DNA from: Isoptericola croceus
GTDB taxonomy: Bacteria; Actinomycetota; Actinomycetes; Actinomycetales; Cellulomonadaceae
Direction: 5' to 3'
NCBI RefSeq assembly: GCF_029382255.1
Contig: NZ_JARLLG010000007.1
Location: 62,001 to 126,000, forward strand
Length of the DNA: 64,000 nt
How positions within the stretch are numbered: position 1 is the first letter of the stretch; every line of letters starts with the position of its first letter. Of this stretch, positions 1 to 6,796 are shown piece by piece. The notes below the pieces were generated by a model, which made no database searches, had not been told where the DNA came from, and worked only from the letters and a program-made list of their open reading frames with translations. Position numbers and translations under genes: made by a program.

Positions 1-303
1 GCGGGAAGTGTTGTGGAGCCAATCTTTGACGAGGCCGACCTCTATCGAGCTCTCCCCGTGCTCCACGGCTCTGATCGCTTCGTCGACGAGATTGCGTTGC
101 GGCACGCGGTGGTCGATGCGCTTGTTGGTGGCAACGGAGTGGACGAAGCGCAACGTGAATTCGAGCCGGGCCGCCAAGTACACGGTCAGTCCGAGTCTGG
201 GCATGAGAGGGCCTAGCGCTTCGCGCTGTTCGCCCAACAGCTCATCGACGGCCGTAGCTCCGGAGATCGGGGCGGTGCCGGCGCCAGTCGGGGCCGTAGT
301 CAC
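1..303 (-). CDS. Unknown protein, N-terminal part only (runs off the window)
   Basis: Open reading frame on the minus strand from a GTG at 303 to the window edge, 101 codons with no stop. A GAAGGAG ribosome binding site lies 7 nt upstream of the GTG. The visible part is mixed charged and hydrophobic with no signal peptide or membrane segment; it includes VDELLGEQREALGPLMPRLG near residue 20 and a basic stretch around ATNKRIDHRVPQ. I do not recognise the family. The GTG overlaps the stop of an upstream minus-strand frame (300-302) in a GTGA arrangement, so it may have been the second gene of a pair, but that upstream frame looks degenerate. Confidence 0.5.
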   Translation of the reverse strand, partial: MTTAPTGAGTAPISGATAVDELLGEQREALGPLMPRLGLTVYLAARLEFTLRFVHSVATNKRIDHRVPQRNLVDEAIRAVEHGESSIEVGLVKDWLHNTSR

Positions 304-639
304 AGGTGGAACTCCTTCGATCCTCGGTGTCGGAGAGCAAGTCGCAGGCGGCGGCGGTCGGTCGAGCCCGGACGCATGCACGCTAGCCGAGGGTGGTCAT
401 CACGTCGCGTGGTCTTCCGATCAGGCTCCATCCTCCACCGCCGCGGTGGCCACCACGTTGCCCGACGCGGCAGCAGCGCCTTCGCAGCCAGGACGATGGC
501 CATAGCGACGAGAGCGACGGTGACGACCGCTGCGGCGGGTGAGACCGTCGACGCAGAACCTGCCTCCGAGTTGTCCGTGACCGATGGGTCCGGCGCTCGG
601 GGCGGTGGAGAAGGCAGCCCGGCCGTTGGTCGCCTCGCC

Positions 640-920
640 ATTCGGAGCCGAGCTCGACCGGCAGAGGCCGACGGGCTTGTCGACGGCCCAGGTGAGTGCC
701 TGGGCGGCCAGGAGCGCGAGCAGCAGGCTCGTTGACCCGGTGACCTCGCTCGTTGTTCGGTAGGTAGCTGTCCGCCATCGAGTACAGCCGCCAGCTGCAG
801 GTTTGCCCCTGTTCTGGCGGAGCGCTCGTCGGCGCCGATGACAGGGCGGACGCCGGAGCGCAGTTCCGCGGCTACGAGGGCTGCGCGGGCTCGCTCGAGC
901 GTGGGCAGGTGCTCCGACAT
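640..920 (-). pseudogene. Probable remnant of the SOS mutasome gene imuA'
   Basis: An ATG at 920 with AAGGA upstream opens a frame starting MSEHLPTLERARAALVAAEL and running on through RSGVRPVIGADERSARTGAN. The frame then decays, and about 765-705 another frame on the same strand carries VTGSTSLLLALLAA. From memory of actinobacterial ImuA' proteins, a LERAR...AAE N-terminus followed by a GSTSLLLALLA segment is typical; no search was possible. The two parts lie in different frames and far too close together, so the gene looks deleted and frameshifted. A near-consensus LexA box lies 12 nt upstream of the ATG, which fits an imuA' promoter. Downstream sequence (to about 303) shows only a possible membrane helix (AAVVTVALVAMAIVLAAKAL) and no recognisable continuation. 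Family assignment is tentative. Confidence 0.4.
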
Positions 921-931
921 GATCCTTAGTA

Positions 932-947
932 TCGAACACATGTACGA
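932..947. promoter_or_regulatory. LexA (SOS) box between divergent genes
   Basis: The sequence reads TCGAAC-ACAT-GTACGA. The actinobacterial SOS consensus is TCGAAC-N4-GTTCGA, so one position differs. It lies 12 nt upstream of the minus-strand imuA'-like remnant (ATG at 920) and covers the -35 position of the plus-strand small gene, whose -10 is TAATCT at 955-960. It could control both. Confidence 0.6.
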
Positions 948-967
948 AACTCGGTAATCTTGGGGAG

Positions 968-1261
968 GTGGGGACCTCGCGACGACCGCCGCCCGGAGGA
1001 TGGCCTACTGACGTCGAGACCATCCCGATGCGCGACTACGCCGAGACAGCGCCGGAGGGTGCGCGCAAGCAAGCTCGGATCGTCCGGCCTGAGACTCCCG
1101 TACCGGTACGCGCCTGGCTGCGCCAGCGTCAGAGCGGTGAGCATCTCGTCGACGGCGAGGCCATTGCATGGACTGAACGCCAAGTCCAGGTCTCCTACCT
1201 CGACCCCCTCGGCCGCCGCGGCTGGGCTTGGGTGTGGGCGAGCGCCGTCGAACGGCGTTGA
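968..1261 (+). CDS. Small conserved-looking hypothetical protein, possibly SOS-controlled
   Basis: The frame has a strongly protein-like C-terminus: PVPVRAWLRQRQSG, then GEAIAWTERQVQVSYLDPLG and a final WAWVWASAVERR. A GTG at 968 lies 7 nt after a TAATCT -10 box, as expected for a leaderless start (97 aa). The ATG at 1028 (MRDYAETAPEG) is an alternative giving 77 aa and begins where the sequence looks conserved. No known domain is recognised; the alternating aromatic and charged pattern suggests a small beta-rich fold. The promoter overlaps the LexA box, so DNA-damage induction is inferred. Start choice is uncertain. Confidence 0.5.
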   Translation: MGTSRRPPPGGWPTDVETIPMRDYAETAPEGARKQARIVRPETPVPVRAWLRQRQSGEHLVDGEAIAWTERQVQVSYLDPLGRRGWAWVWASAVERR

Positions 1262-1277
1262 TGCGCAGTCCAGCGGA

Positions 1278-1454
1278 TCAGTCGAAGTCGGGCTCGCGGC
1301 GCATCGAGCGAAACCCGCTGCCTCCAGGTCGTACTGCCGTAGACCAGGAGGCCAACTCCTTGGCGAGCAGTCCGAGCGCGTCGTCGACGTAGTGGACGGC
1401 GTGGTGAGTGTCGAGCAGTAGTAGTAGCAGTGGGGGAGGAGGCGCGGGATTCAT
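1278..1454 (-). CDS. Possible small ORF, unknown
   Basis: A minus-strand ATG at 1454 begins a 58-aa frame. After a proline and leucine run encoded by a CTA/CTG trinucleotide repeat it reads DTHHAVHYVDDALGLLAKEL and ends in RREPDFD. The middle looks helical and amphipathic. No good ribosome binding site is visible and the low-complexity start is suspicious. It may be the tail of a lost gene or noise. Confidence 0.2.
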   Translation of the reverse strand: MNPAPPPPLLLLLLDTHHAVHYVDDALGLLAKELASWSTAVRPGGSGFRSMRREPDFD

Positions 1455-1497
1455 GCCAGACTGTCGGACTACCAGCCAGAATCCGAATTCCCGTCGG

Positions 1498-2088
1498 ATG
1501 GAGCAGGTCGTGAGCCTAAGTCGAAGCGAACTCGTCGCGGCGCTAGCTGAGCGAACGGGACTGTCCAGGTCCGCTGTTGATCGGTGGCTGAGTGCTCTCC
1601 AGGAGGTCCTCATGGAGGCACTTGCCCGTGGTGAGACAGTGACCGCGACGGGGCTGTTCAAGGTTGAACGGGTCGACCGACCTGGGCGGACTGGCCGGAA
1701 TCCTCGGACTGGCGGTGAGGTCCGCATTCCCGCTGGTTTCGGCGTCAAGATCTCCGCGAGCCAAGTGCTGAGACGGTCAGTCGCGGGTGTGGTTGCCCCC
1801 TCGCCGGCCCCTACCAGTTCGGTGCCGCGAGCCCGACCGTGGGATGGAAGGCAGGCGCTGATCTCGTCGGGCGAGCGCAGGGGTCACATGAGGATCTGGC
1901 AGCAGGATCAGAGCACCGGCCTCGAAGTCCTGCTGTGCCGGTGCGGGTGGTCCGACGAATCTCGCGAGCTCCTCGATGGCGACCTTGCTGAGAGGGCTTG
2001 GATCGAACACGTCGCGCGGGCCGGTCAGGGACGAAGGGGATCACCCGAGGTCGGCGGCGGCCTGCCGACGCTTGGCAAACGGAGATAG
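1498..2088 (+). CDS. HU/IHF-family DNA-binding protein with a novel C-terminal extension
   Basis: From the ATG at 1498 (196 aa; GTG at 1510 is an alternative) residues about 5-95 form a bacterial HU/IHF domain: SRSELVAALAERTGLSRSAV, then GETVTATGLFKVERVDRPGR, then NPRTGGEV and a KISASQVLR end. The arm motif GRNPRTG is typical of HU. HU proteins are normally about 90-100 aa and bend or compact DNA. Here about 95 more residues follow: a short linker, then MRIWQQDQ...VLLCRCGWSDES and WIEHVARA, with a C-x-C pair and a distal His that could bind a metal. The frame is open back to 1408, but that part encodes a Ser/Gly run from an AGT repeat and is unlikely to be translated. The surroundings are accessory DNA, so horizontal origin is likely. 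Confidence 0.6.
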   Translation: MEQVVSLSRSELVAALAERTGLSRSAVDRWLSALQEVLMEALARGETVTATGLFKVERVDRPGRTGRNPRTGGEVRIPAGFGVKISASQVLRRSVAGVVAPSPAPTSSVPRARPWDGRQALISSGERRGHMRIWQQDQSTGLEVLLCRCGWSDESRELLDGDLAERAWIEHVARAGQGRRGSPEVGGGLPTLGKRR

Positions 2089-2408
2089 CGCGGACGGGAC
2101 TGCCCCGGGCCTGTGGGCCAGCACGTTGTGCAGACCGGGCGACCTGGCGGCGGCGGCATTGATCGGCATGTGCAGACATCAGTAGCCAGCGGGTGGGAGA
2201 TCCCGGCATCGCGAACCGGCGCCGGCACTCGGGTGATGTCGTTGAACCAGCGTGGCACCAGGATCGCCTGCGTGCGCTCGTCGGAGACCCGCCGCCAGGG
2301 CCGGGCGCTATGGCGGTGTCGGTGGGCAGCTCACGGCAACGGCGCCGAGTCCCGACCTGCCGCCGGTAGTCTGATCTTGACCTGCAGGGGCACCTCACCG
2401 GGAAGCCG
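2089..2408. other. Intergenic junction without a recognisable gene
   Basis: About 320 bases between the HU-type gene and the surviving end of tadB. The frame of tadB is closed by a TAG about 39 nt before the ATG at 2409, and the residues immediately upstream do not resemble TadB. No integrase, tRNA or insertion sequence ends are visible. This is where the tad locus has been cut. Confidence 0.5.
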
Positions 2409-2660
2409 ATGCGCGCTGACGCGCGCACCCGGGGCGAGCTCGAGGCACGGCAGTCCTGGACCATCAACGGTGCGCGTCTTGCTGCTGCCGGACCGTGGGT
2501 GGTCCTGGCGTTCCTGGCCACCCGGCCGGAGACGGCCCAGGCCTATGACTCGGCGGCGGGCGTCGCCGTCCTCACGGCCGGCGCGGGATGCTCGGTCTTC
2601 GCCTACCAGGTCATGCGCAGGATCGGGCGGTTGCCCGAGGAGAGCCGGGTGCTGCGATGA
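2409..2660 (+). pseudogene. tadB: tadB, 3' fragment (type II secretion F-domain protein)
   Basis: The 83-residue frame matches the C-terminal end of actinobacterial TadB: RTRGELEARQSWTINGARLA, a membrane helix (AAGPWVVLAFLA), the segment AYDSAAGVAVLTAGAGCSVF and the ending RIGRLPEESRVL. TadB is an inner-membrane platform protein of the Tad/Flp pilus and is normally 250-300 aa. About two thirds are missing from the N-terminus, with an in-frame TAG just upstream, so this is a truncated gene and not a start-site error. Its stop overlaps the tadC start (ATGA), the usual coupling in tad operons. No tadA ATPase or tadZ precedes it. Confidence 0.75.
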
Positions 2661-3589
2661 CTCTCGCGGTGACGGGCGCCCTGCTGGGCTTGCTCGGGGG
2701 AGTCGGTCTCCTCCTGGTCGCAGCCGGCCTGCGCGGGCGCAGGATCACGCTCGACGAGAGGCTCGCTCCCGCGTTGCGGCCTCGCGACGCCTCGTCCGCG
2801 CTGCTGCGCGAGCAGGTCGTGCACACACCGTTCGGTGTGGTCGAGCGGCTTCTCGCTCCGTGGGTGTCCGACGCAGCGCACTGGTTCGAGCGTTTCGGCT
2901 CGACCCGCGAGGAGATCCAGCGCCGTCTCGATCGTGCCGGCCGGGCCGAGACCGTCGAGCAGTTTCGCGCGCGCCAGCTCGTCTGGACGGTCCTCGGTCT
3001 CGTCGTGGGTCTCGCGTCGGCGGTGCTCCTCGCCGCCACGCGCGGTTCGGCGGTGATCCCGCTCGTCGCCCTGGTCATCCTGGCGGGTGCCGTCGGGTTC
3101 GTCGCCTGCGACCGTCGGCTCAGCAACCTCGCCCAACGGCGGGAAGAGAGGATGCTGGCCGAGTTCCCGACGGTGGCGGAACTGTTGGCGCTCGCCGTCA
3201 CGGCCGGGGAAGGGCCGATGCCAGCCCTGGAGCGGGTCGCCTCCACGGCGCGCGGCGAGCTCTCCGAAGAGATCTCGACGACGCTCGCCGACGTCCGCGC
3301 CGGAGCGCCGATCGCGGTGGCGCTGACGGCGATGGCGGACCGCACCAACCTGCCTTCCCTGACCCGGTTCGCCGAGGGGGTGGCGGTGGCGCTGGAACGC
3401 GGCACGCCGCTCGCGGACGTCCTGCGGGCCCAGGCTCAGGACGTCCGGGAGTCGGGTCGGCGCGCCCTGATGGAAGCAGGCGGTAAGAAGGAAGTCGTCA
3501 TGCTCGTCCCGGTCGTCTTCCTCATCCTGCCCATCACGGTCGTCTTCGCCGTCTTTCCGTCCCTGGCCACTTTGCAGATCGGCCTCTGA
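2657..3589 (+). CDS. tadC: TadC-like type II secretion F-domain protein
   Basis: 310 aa from the ATG at 2657, which overlaps the tadB stop; the longer frame from 2588 runs through tadB in another frame and is rejected. An N-terminal helix (ALLGLLGGVGLLLVAAGL) is followed by a cytoplasmic part, two further helices (about 110-155), the T2SSF cytoplasmic region (REERMLAEFPTVAELLALAV with GEGPMPALERV) and a last helix (VVMLVPVVFLILPITVVFAV). TadC pairs with TadB to form the membrane platform that the TadA ATPase drives during pilus assembly. The gene is intact although its partner is truncated and the ATPase is absent from the window. Confidence 0.85.
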   Translation: MTLAVTGALLGLLGGVGLLLVAAGLRGRRITLDERLAPALRPRDASSALLREQVVHTPFGVVERLLAPWVSDAAHWFERFGSTREEIQRRLDRAGRAETVEQFRARQLVWTVLGLVVGLASAVLLAATRGSAVIPLVALVILAGAVGFVACDRRLSNLAQRREERMLAEFPTVAELLALAVTAGEGPMPALERVASTARGELSEEISTTLADVRAGAPIAVALTAMADRTNLPSLTRFAEGVAVALERGTPLADVLRAQAQDVRESGRRALMEAGGKKEVVMLVPVVFLILPITVVFAVFPSLATLQIGL

Positions 3590-3607
3590 CCCACTGAAAG
3601 GTTCACC

Positions 3608-3820
3608 ATGTCGCACGACCCCTCCGCGCACCGCCCCCTCGATGAGGAGCTGCCGCGAGACCGACGGCCTGCCGCGGACGACCCCGAACGGGGCGACGTC
3701 CCGGGCTGGGTGCTCGTGACCTTGATGACTGCTGGCCTGGTCGTGGCGCTGTGGGCCCTGGCCGGGCCGCTGCTCGAGGACGCGTTCACCCAGGCGATCC
3801 AGAGTGTCACCGGTCGCTGA
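3608..3820 (+). CDS. Small single-pass membrane protein of the tad locus
   Basis: 70 aa with AAAGGTTCACC upstream of the ATG. The first 30 residues are charged and proline-rich; then one helix (GWVLVTLMTAGLVVALWALA) and a short tail LLEDAFTQAIQSVTGR. Size, position between tadC and the tadE genes, and topology resemble the small Flp/DUF4244-like proteins seen at this position in actinobacterial tad loci. No prepilin peptidase motif (G with an E five residues later) is clear, so a pilin role is only an inference. Its 3' end overlaps the next gene. Confidence 0.6.
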   Translation: MSHDPSAHRPLDEELPRDRRPAADDPERGDVPGWVLVTLMTAGLVVALWALAGPLLEDAFTQAIQSVTGR

Positions 3821-4223
3821 TCCGGGTCCAGAGGTTGCTTCGGCCGACGAGCGTGGCGAGAAGGGGTCGGCGGTCGCCGAGTTCGCCATGATCTCTGCAC
3901 TGCTGCTCGCGCTGTTCCTCGGGATCGTCCAGGTGACGTTCGCGCTGCACGTCCGCGCTCTGACCATCGACGCCGCGGCTGAGGGTGCGCGGGTCGCCGC
4001 GCGCGCCGACCGGGACCTGTCCTCCGGTGCGCAGCGCACCCGGGACCTGCTCACGGCGTCGCTCGGGAGCCGGTATGCGCGCGAGGTGGTGGCGCGTGAC
4101 GTCGTCCAGGAGGGTCTTCCGGTCGTTGAGGTGACCGTGCGTGCTCCGCTGCCGGTGGTGGGAGTGCTCGGTCCGTCCGGTGTGATGACGGTGTCCGGCC
4201 ACGCCCTGGACGAGGCCTCGTGA
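3804..4223 (+). CDS. TadE-like pseudopilin
   Basis: 139 aa from a GTG at 3804 that overlaps the end of the preceding gene. A short hydrophilic N-terminus ends in DERGEKGSAVAEFAMISALL, the TadE signature (charged residues, then G-S-A-V-x-E-F leading into a hydrophobic helix), followed by LLALFLGIVQVTFALHVRAL and a periplasmic domain with DAAAEGARVAARAD. TadE and TadF are membrane-anchored minor pilins processed by the TadV peptidase. Its stop overlaps the next start (GTGA), so the genes are translationally coupled. Confidence 0.75.
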   Translation: MSPVADPGPEVASADERGEKGSAVAEFAMISALLLALFLGIVQVTFALHVRALTIDAAAEGARVAARADRDLSSGAQRTRDLLTASLGSRYAREVVARDVVQEGLPVVEVTVRAPLPVVGVLGPSGVMTVSGHALDEAS

Positions 4224-4675
4224 GCGAGATGGAGGAGCGACGCGATGGCGAGTCGGGTGCGGCGGTCGTCGAGTTCCTGGGGGTGAGCGTCCTGCTGCTG
4301 GTCCCGCTGGTGTACCTGGTGGTGACCCTGTCCCAGGTACATGCCGCGGCGTTCGCCGTCGAGGGGGCGGCGCGAGAAGCCGCACGGGCCGTCGTGACCG
4401 CCGACTCGTCGGCCGAGGGTGCGGCGAGAGCGGCCGCGGCGACACGGATCGCGCTCGGCGACCAAGGGTTCGACGTCGACGGCGCCGACCTGCTCACGGT
4501 GGAGTGCTCCGCCGACCCTTGCCTCACGCCAGGCGCGACGATCGGGGTGTCGGTGCGCTACGAGGTGCCGTTGCCGCTGGTGCCGTCCGGTCTGCGCGGG
4601 TGGGTGCCGCTCGCAGTGCCGGTCGAGGCCGCGCACGTGGCGCCCGTCGAGCGGCACGTGGCGGTGCGGCCGTGA
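4220..4675 (+). CDS. Second TadE-like (TadF-type) pseudopilin
   Basis: 151 aa from the GTG at 4220. It has the same layout as its neighbour: ERRDGESGAAVVEFLGVSVL signature and helix, LVPLVYLVVTLSQVHAAAFA, then an exported domain containing a disulfide-sized Cys pair (ECSADPC near residue 97). The FAVEGAAREAARAV stretch is the usual TadE/TadF region after the helix. It is coupled by GTGA overlap to the genes on both sides. Confidence 0.75.
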   Translation: MSEMEERRDGESGAAVVEFLGVSVLLLVPLVYLVVTLSQVHAAAFAVEGAAREAARAVVTADSSAEGAARAAAATRIALGDQGFDVDGADLLTVECSADPCLTPGATIGVSVRYEVPLPLVPSGLRGWVPLAVPVEAAHVAPVERHVAVRP

Positions 4676-5133
4676 CCGTGCACCGCGAGGACGGGCGGAT
4701 CATGCTGCTGACGGCCGGCTTCGTGGCCGTCGGGCTGATGCTGGTCGGGATGGTCGCCTCGGCGGCGTCGGTGCACCTGGATCGCAAGCACCTGTTCGAC
4801 CTCGCCGACTCCCTCGCGGTGGCCGGCGCGGACTCGATGCTCGAAGCCACGTACTACGACCTCGAGAACGTGGGGGAGCCGGGCGCGGCCGGGGTGCTGA
4901 CCCTGGGCGACGACGACGTGCGGCGGGCCGTGGGAGAGCACCTTGCGCGCCAGCCCGCCTCGACGGCGCCCGGGCTGCGGGACGTCCAGGTCGTCGAGGC
5001 AGTCAGCCCGGACGGACGCGGCGCGCGCGTGACCCTGGTGGCCAGGTCTCACCCTCCGTTGCTGCGCTGGTTCACCGACGCGTTCGGCGGCGGCATCACC
5101 GTGACCGCGACGGCGGCCGCCCGCGCCGGGTAG
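4672..5133 (+). CDS. TadG-like / helicase-neighbourhood TadE-like protein
   Basis: 153 aa from a GTG at 4672 overlapping the previous stop by GTGA; upstream in-frame starts would read through the tadF-like gene. The N-terminus HREDGRIMLLTAGFVAVGLM is the short Rv3654c/TadG-type anchor (basic or acidic start then a helix through LVGMVASAASVHLDRK), followed by about 110 exported residues. It is the last gene of the tad tail; the next gene is convergent. Confidence 0.65.
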   Translation: MTVHREDGRIMLLTAGFVAVGLMLVGMVASAASVHLDRKHLFDLADSLAVAGADSMLEATYYDLENVGEPGAAGVLTLGDDDVRRAVGEHLARQPASTAPGLRDVQVVEAVSPDGRGARVTLVARSHPPLLRWFTDAFGGGITVTATAAARAG

Positions 5134-5139
5134 GCCAGG

Positions 5140-5910
5140 TCAGCCCTTGTCGGGACGCATGCGCAGGTGCGTGACGCCGCCGTCGACGTCGAGCGCCGTA
5201 CCGGTGGTGGAACCGTTGCGAGGTGACGCCAGGTAGGCCACCGCCTGTGCGACCTCGCTGGGCGTCACCATCCGGCCGGTGGCCTGGCGGGCATCCATGG
5301 CGGCCTTCTCGGCGACAGGGTCGGCGAAGTTCTGCAACAGCTTGTCGACGAAGCCCGTGTGCACGGTGCCCGGGCAGACGCAGTTGACCCGGACCCCTTC
5401 GCGGACGTGGTCGGTGGCCATGGCGAACGTCAGTGACATGACGGCTCCCTTGGACGCCGAGTACAGGGCTCGCTGCGGCAAGCCGTTGAGCGCAGCGATC
5501 GACGACACGTTCACCACGGACGCCTTCGACGACGCGCGCAGGTGCGGCAGCGCGGCAGCGGTGACGCGGGCGATCCCCGTCACGTTCACGTCGAGGACCC
5601 GCGCCCAGGTGATGTCGTCGTTCTCCTCGACAGTACCCACCGCGCTGATGCCCGCGTTGTTCACGAGGATGTCGAGACCGCCCAGCTCCGCTGTCACGGT
5701 GGCGACCGCCGCCTCGACCGAGGCTCGGTCGGTCACGTCGCAGGCGACCGGCAGCGCACCGTCCGGGGCCTGGGACGGGTCCAGGTCGAGTGCGGCGACC
5801 CGGGCACCGCGCGCCAGGAGCTCGGAGACGATCGCGGCGCCGATGCCGGCGCCGCCCCCCGTGACGGCAGCGACCAGCCCGTCGTACTCGGCCCCGGCTG
5901 CGGTGTTCAC
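5140..5910 (-). CDS. SDR dehydrogenase, probably 2-keto-3-deoxy-L-fuconate 4-dehydrogenase
   Basis: 256 aa short-chain dehydrogenase. The NAD(P)-binding motif TGGGAGIG lies at about residues 17-24, NNAG at about 87, and the catalytic Ser and YSASK at about 140-158; the C-terminus DVDGGVTHLRM is typical of classical SDRs. In the non-phosphorylating L-fucose route this step oxidises 2-keto-3-deoxy-L-fuconate to the 2,4-diketo acid. The function is assigned from its place as last gene of an operon holding the other four steps. Its ATG overlaps the stop of the hydrolase gene (ATGA). Other sugar-acid SDR activities cannot be excluded from sequence alone. Confidence 0.75.
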   Translation of the reverse strand: MNTAAGAEYDGLVAAVTGGGAGIGAAIVSELLARGARVAALDLDPSQAPDGALPVACDVTDRASVEAAVATVTAELGGLDILVNNAGISAVGTVEENDDITWARVLDVNVTGIARVTAAALPHLRASSKASVVNVSSIAALNGLPQRALYSASKGAVMSLTFAMATDHVREGVRVNCVCPGTVHTGFVDKLLQNFADPVAEKAAMDARQATGRMVTPSEVAQAVAYLASPRNGSTTGTALDVDGGVTHLRMRPDKG

Positions 5911-6755
5911 GCCTGCTCCATGGTCTGGCAGGCGGTGCCCAGCCCGGTGATCGACAGCTCGACGACGTCACCGGCGCGGAGATACGGCTGTCCCTCGATA
6001 CCCAACGCGACGCCCGCGGGGGTGCCGGTGTTGATCAGGTCCCCGGGTTCGAGGACGAGGAACTGCGAGAGATACCAGATGATGTGCGCGACGCCGAAGA
6101 CCATGTCGGCGGTGGTGCCGTCCTGGCGCTTGACGCCGTTGACTGACAGCGACAGTCGTAGGTCCTGCGGGTCCGCCACCTCGTCGGCGGTGACGAGCTC
6201 GGGACCCAGCGGGTTGAAGGTCTCGCAGCTCTTGCCCTTGTCCCACTGGCCTCCGCGCTCCAGCTGGAACTCCCGCTCCGAGACGTCGTGCGACACGACG
6301 TACCCAGCCACGTGCTCCAGCGCCGCCTCGGGCGAGTCCAGGTAGCGGGCCGTCGAACCGATGACGACGCCGAGCTCGACCTCCCAGTCGGTCTTGACCG
6401 ACCTCCGCGGCACGTAGACGGTGTCGAACGGCCCGACGACCGTCGAGGGGTCCTTCATGAACAGGACCGGTTCCTCCGGGAGCTGCGCGCGGGTCTCGGC
6501 CGCATGATCGCGGTAGTTCAGCCCGATGCACAGGATCTTGCCGGGTCGTGCGATCGGCGCCCCCACCCGCAGACCTGTCGTCTCGAGAGGTGCGAGGGTG
6601 CCGCCCGACACCGCCTCGCGAACTCGCGCGAGTCCGTCGTCCGCGAAGAAGGCGCGATCGAGATCTGTGGTGATCGGGCGCAGGTCGAGGTGGGTGCCGC
6701 CGACGATCACGGTCGGGATCTCGGCGCCGACAGGGCCGAGGCGGGCGAAACGCAT
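5907..6755 (-). CDS. FAH-family hydrolase, probably 2,4-diketo-3-deoxy-L-fuconate hydrolase
   Basis: 282 aa with GGAGAC upstream of the ATG. The fumarylacetoacetate-hydrolase core is visible: PGKILCIGLNYRDHAAE (about 72-88), the metal-binding acidic pair in WEVELGVVIG (E-x-E near 128), GYVVSHDVSERE and LVTADEV, and the ending LINTGTPAGVALG. Family members in sugar-acid operons split 2,4-diketo-3-deoxy-fuconate or -rhamnonate into pyruvate and lactate with Mg. That activity would complete the pathway encoded here. The next gene overlaps by 4 nt; the preceding AKR gene ends 41 nt upstream. Confidence 0.8.
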   Translation of the reverse strand: MRFARLGPVGAEIPTVIVGGTHLDLRPITTDLDRAFFADDGLARVREAVSGGTLAPLETTGLRVGAPIARPGKILCIGLNYRDHAAETRAQLPEEPVLFMKDPSTVVGPFDTVYVPRRSVKTDWEVELGVVIGSTARYLDSPEAALEHVAGYVVSHDVSEREFQLERGGQWDKGKSCETFNPLGPELVTADEVADPQDLRLSLSVNGVKRQDGTTADMVFGVAHIIWYLSQFLVLEPGDLINTGTPAGVALGIEGQPYLRAGDVVELSITGLGTACQTMEQA

Positions 6756-6796
6756 GCTGTCTCCTTGAACGGGTTCCTCAGTGGCGGGCAGGTTGA

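Noticed and set aside
1415-1430. AGT/CTA trinucleotide repeat as a phase-variation tract
   Set aside because: Only about four units and multiples of three, so no frame switching; it lies before the likely HU start.
2113-3486. 457-residue plus-strand frame across tadB/tadC
   Set aside because: Arg/Ser-rich frame overlapping recognised proteins in another phase; no domain.
2603-4657. 684-residue minus-strand frame opposite tadC/tadE
   Set aside because: It is antisense to well-recognised tad genes and rich in Arg, Gly, Pro and His, the usual signature of a shadow frame at high GC.
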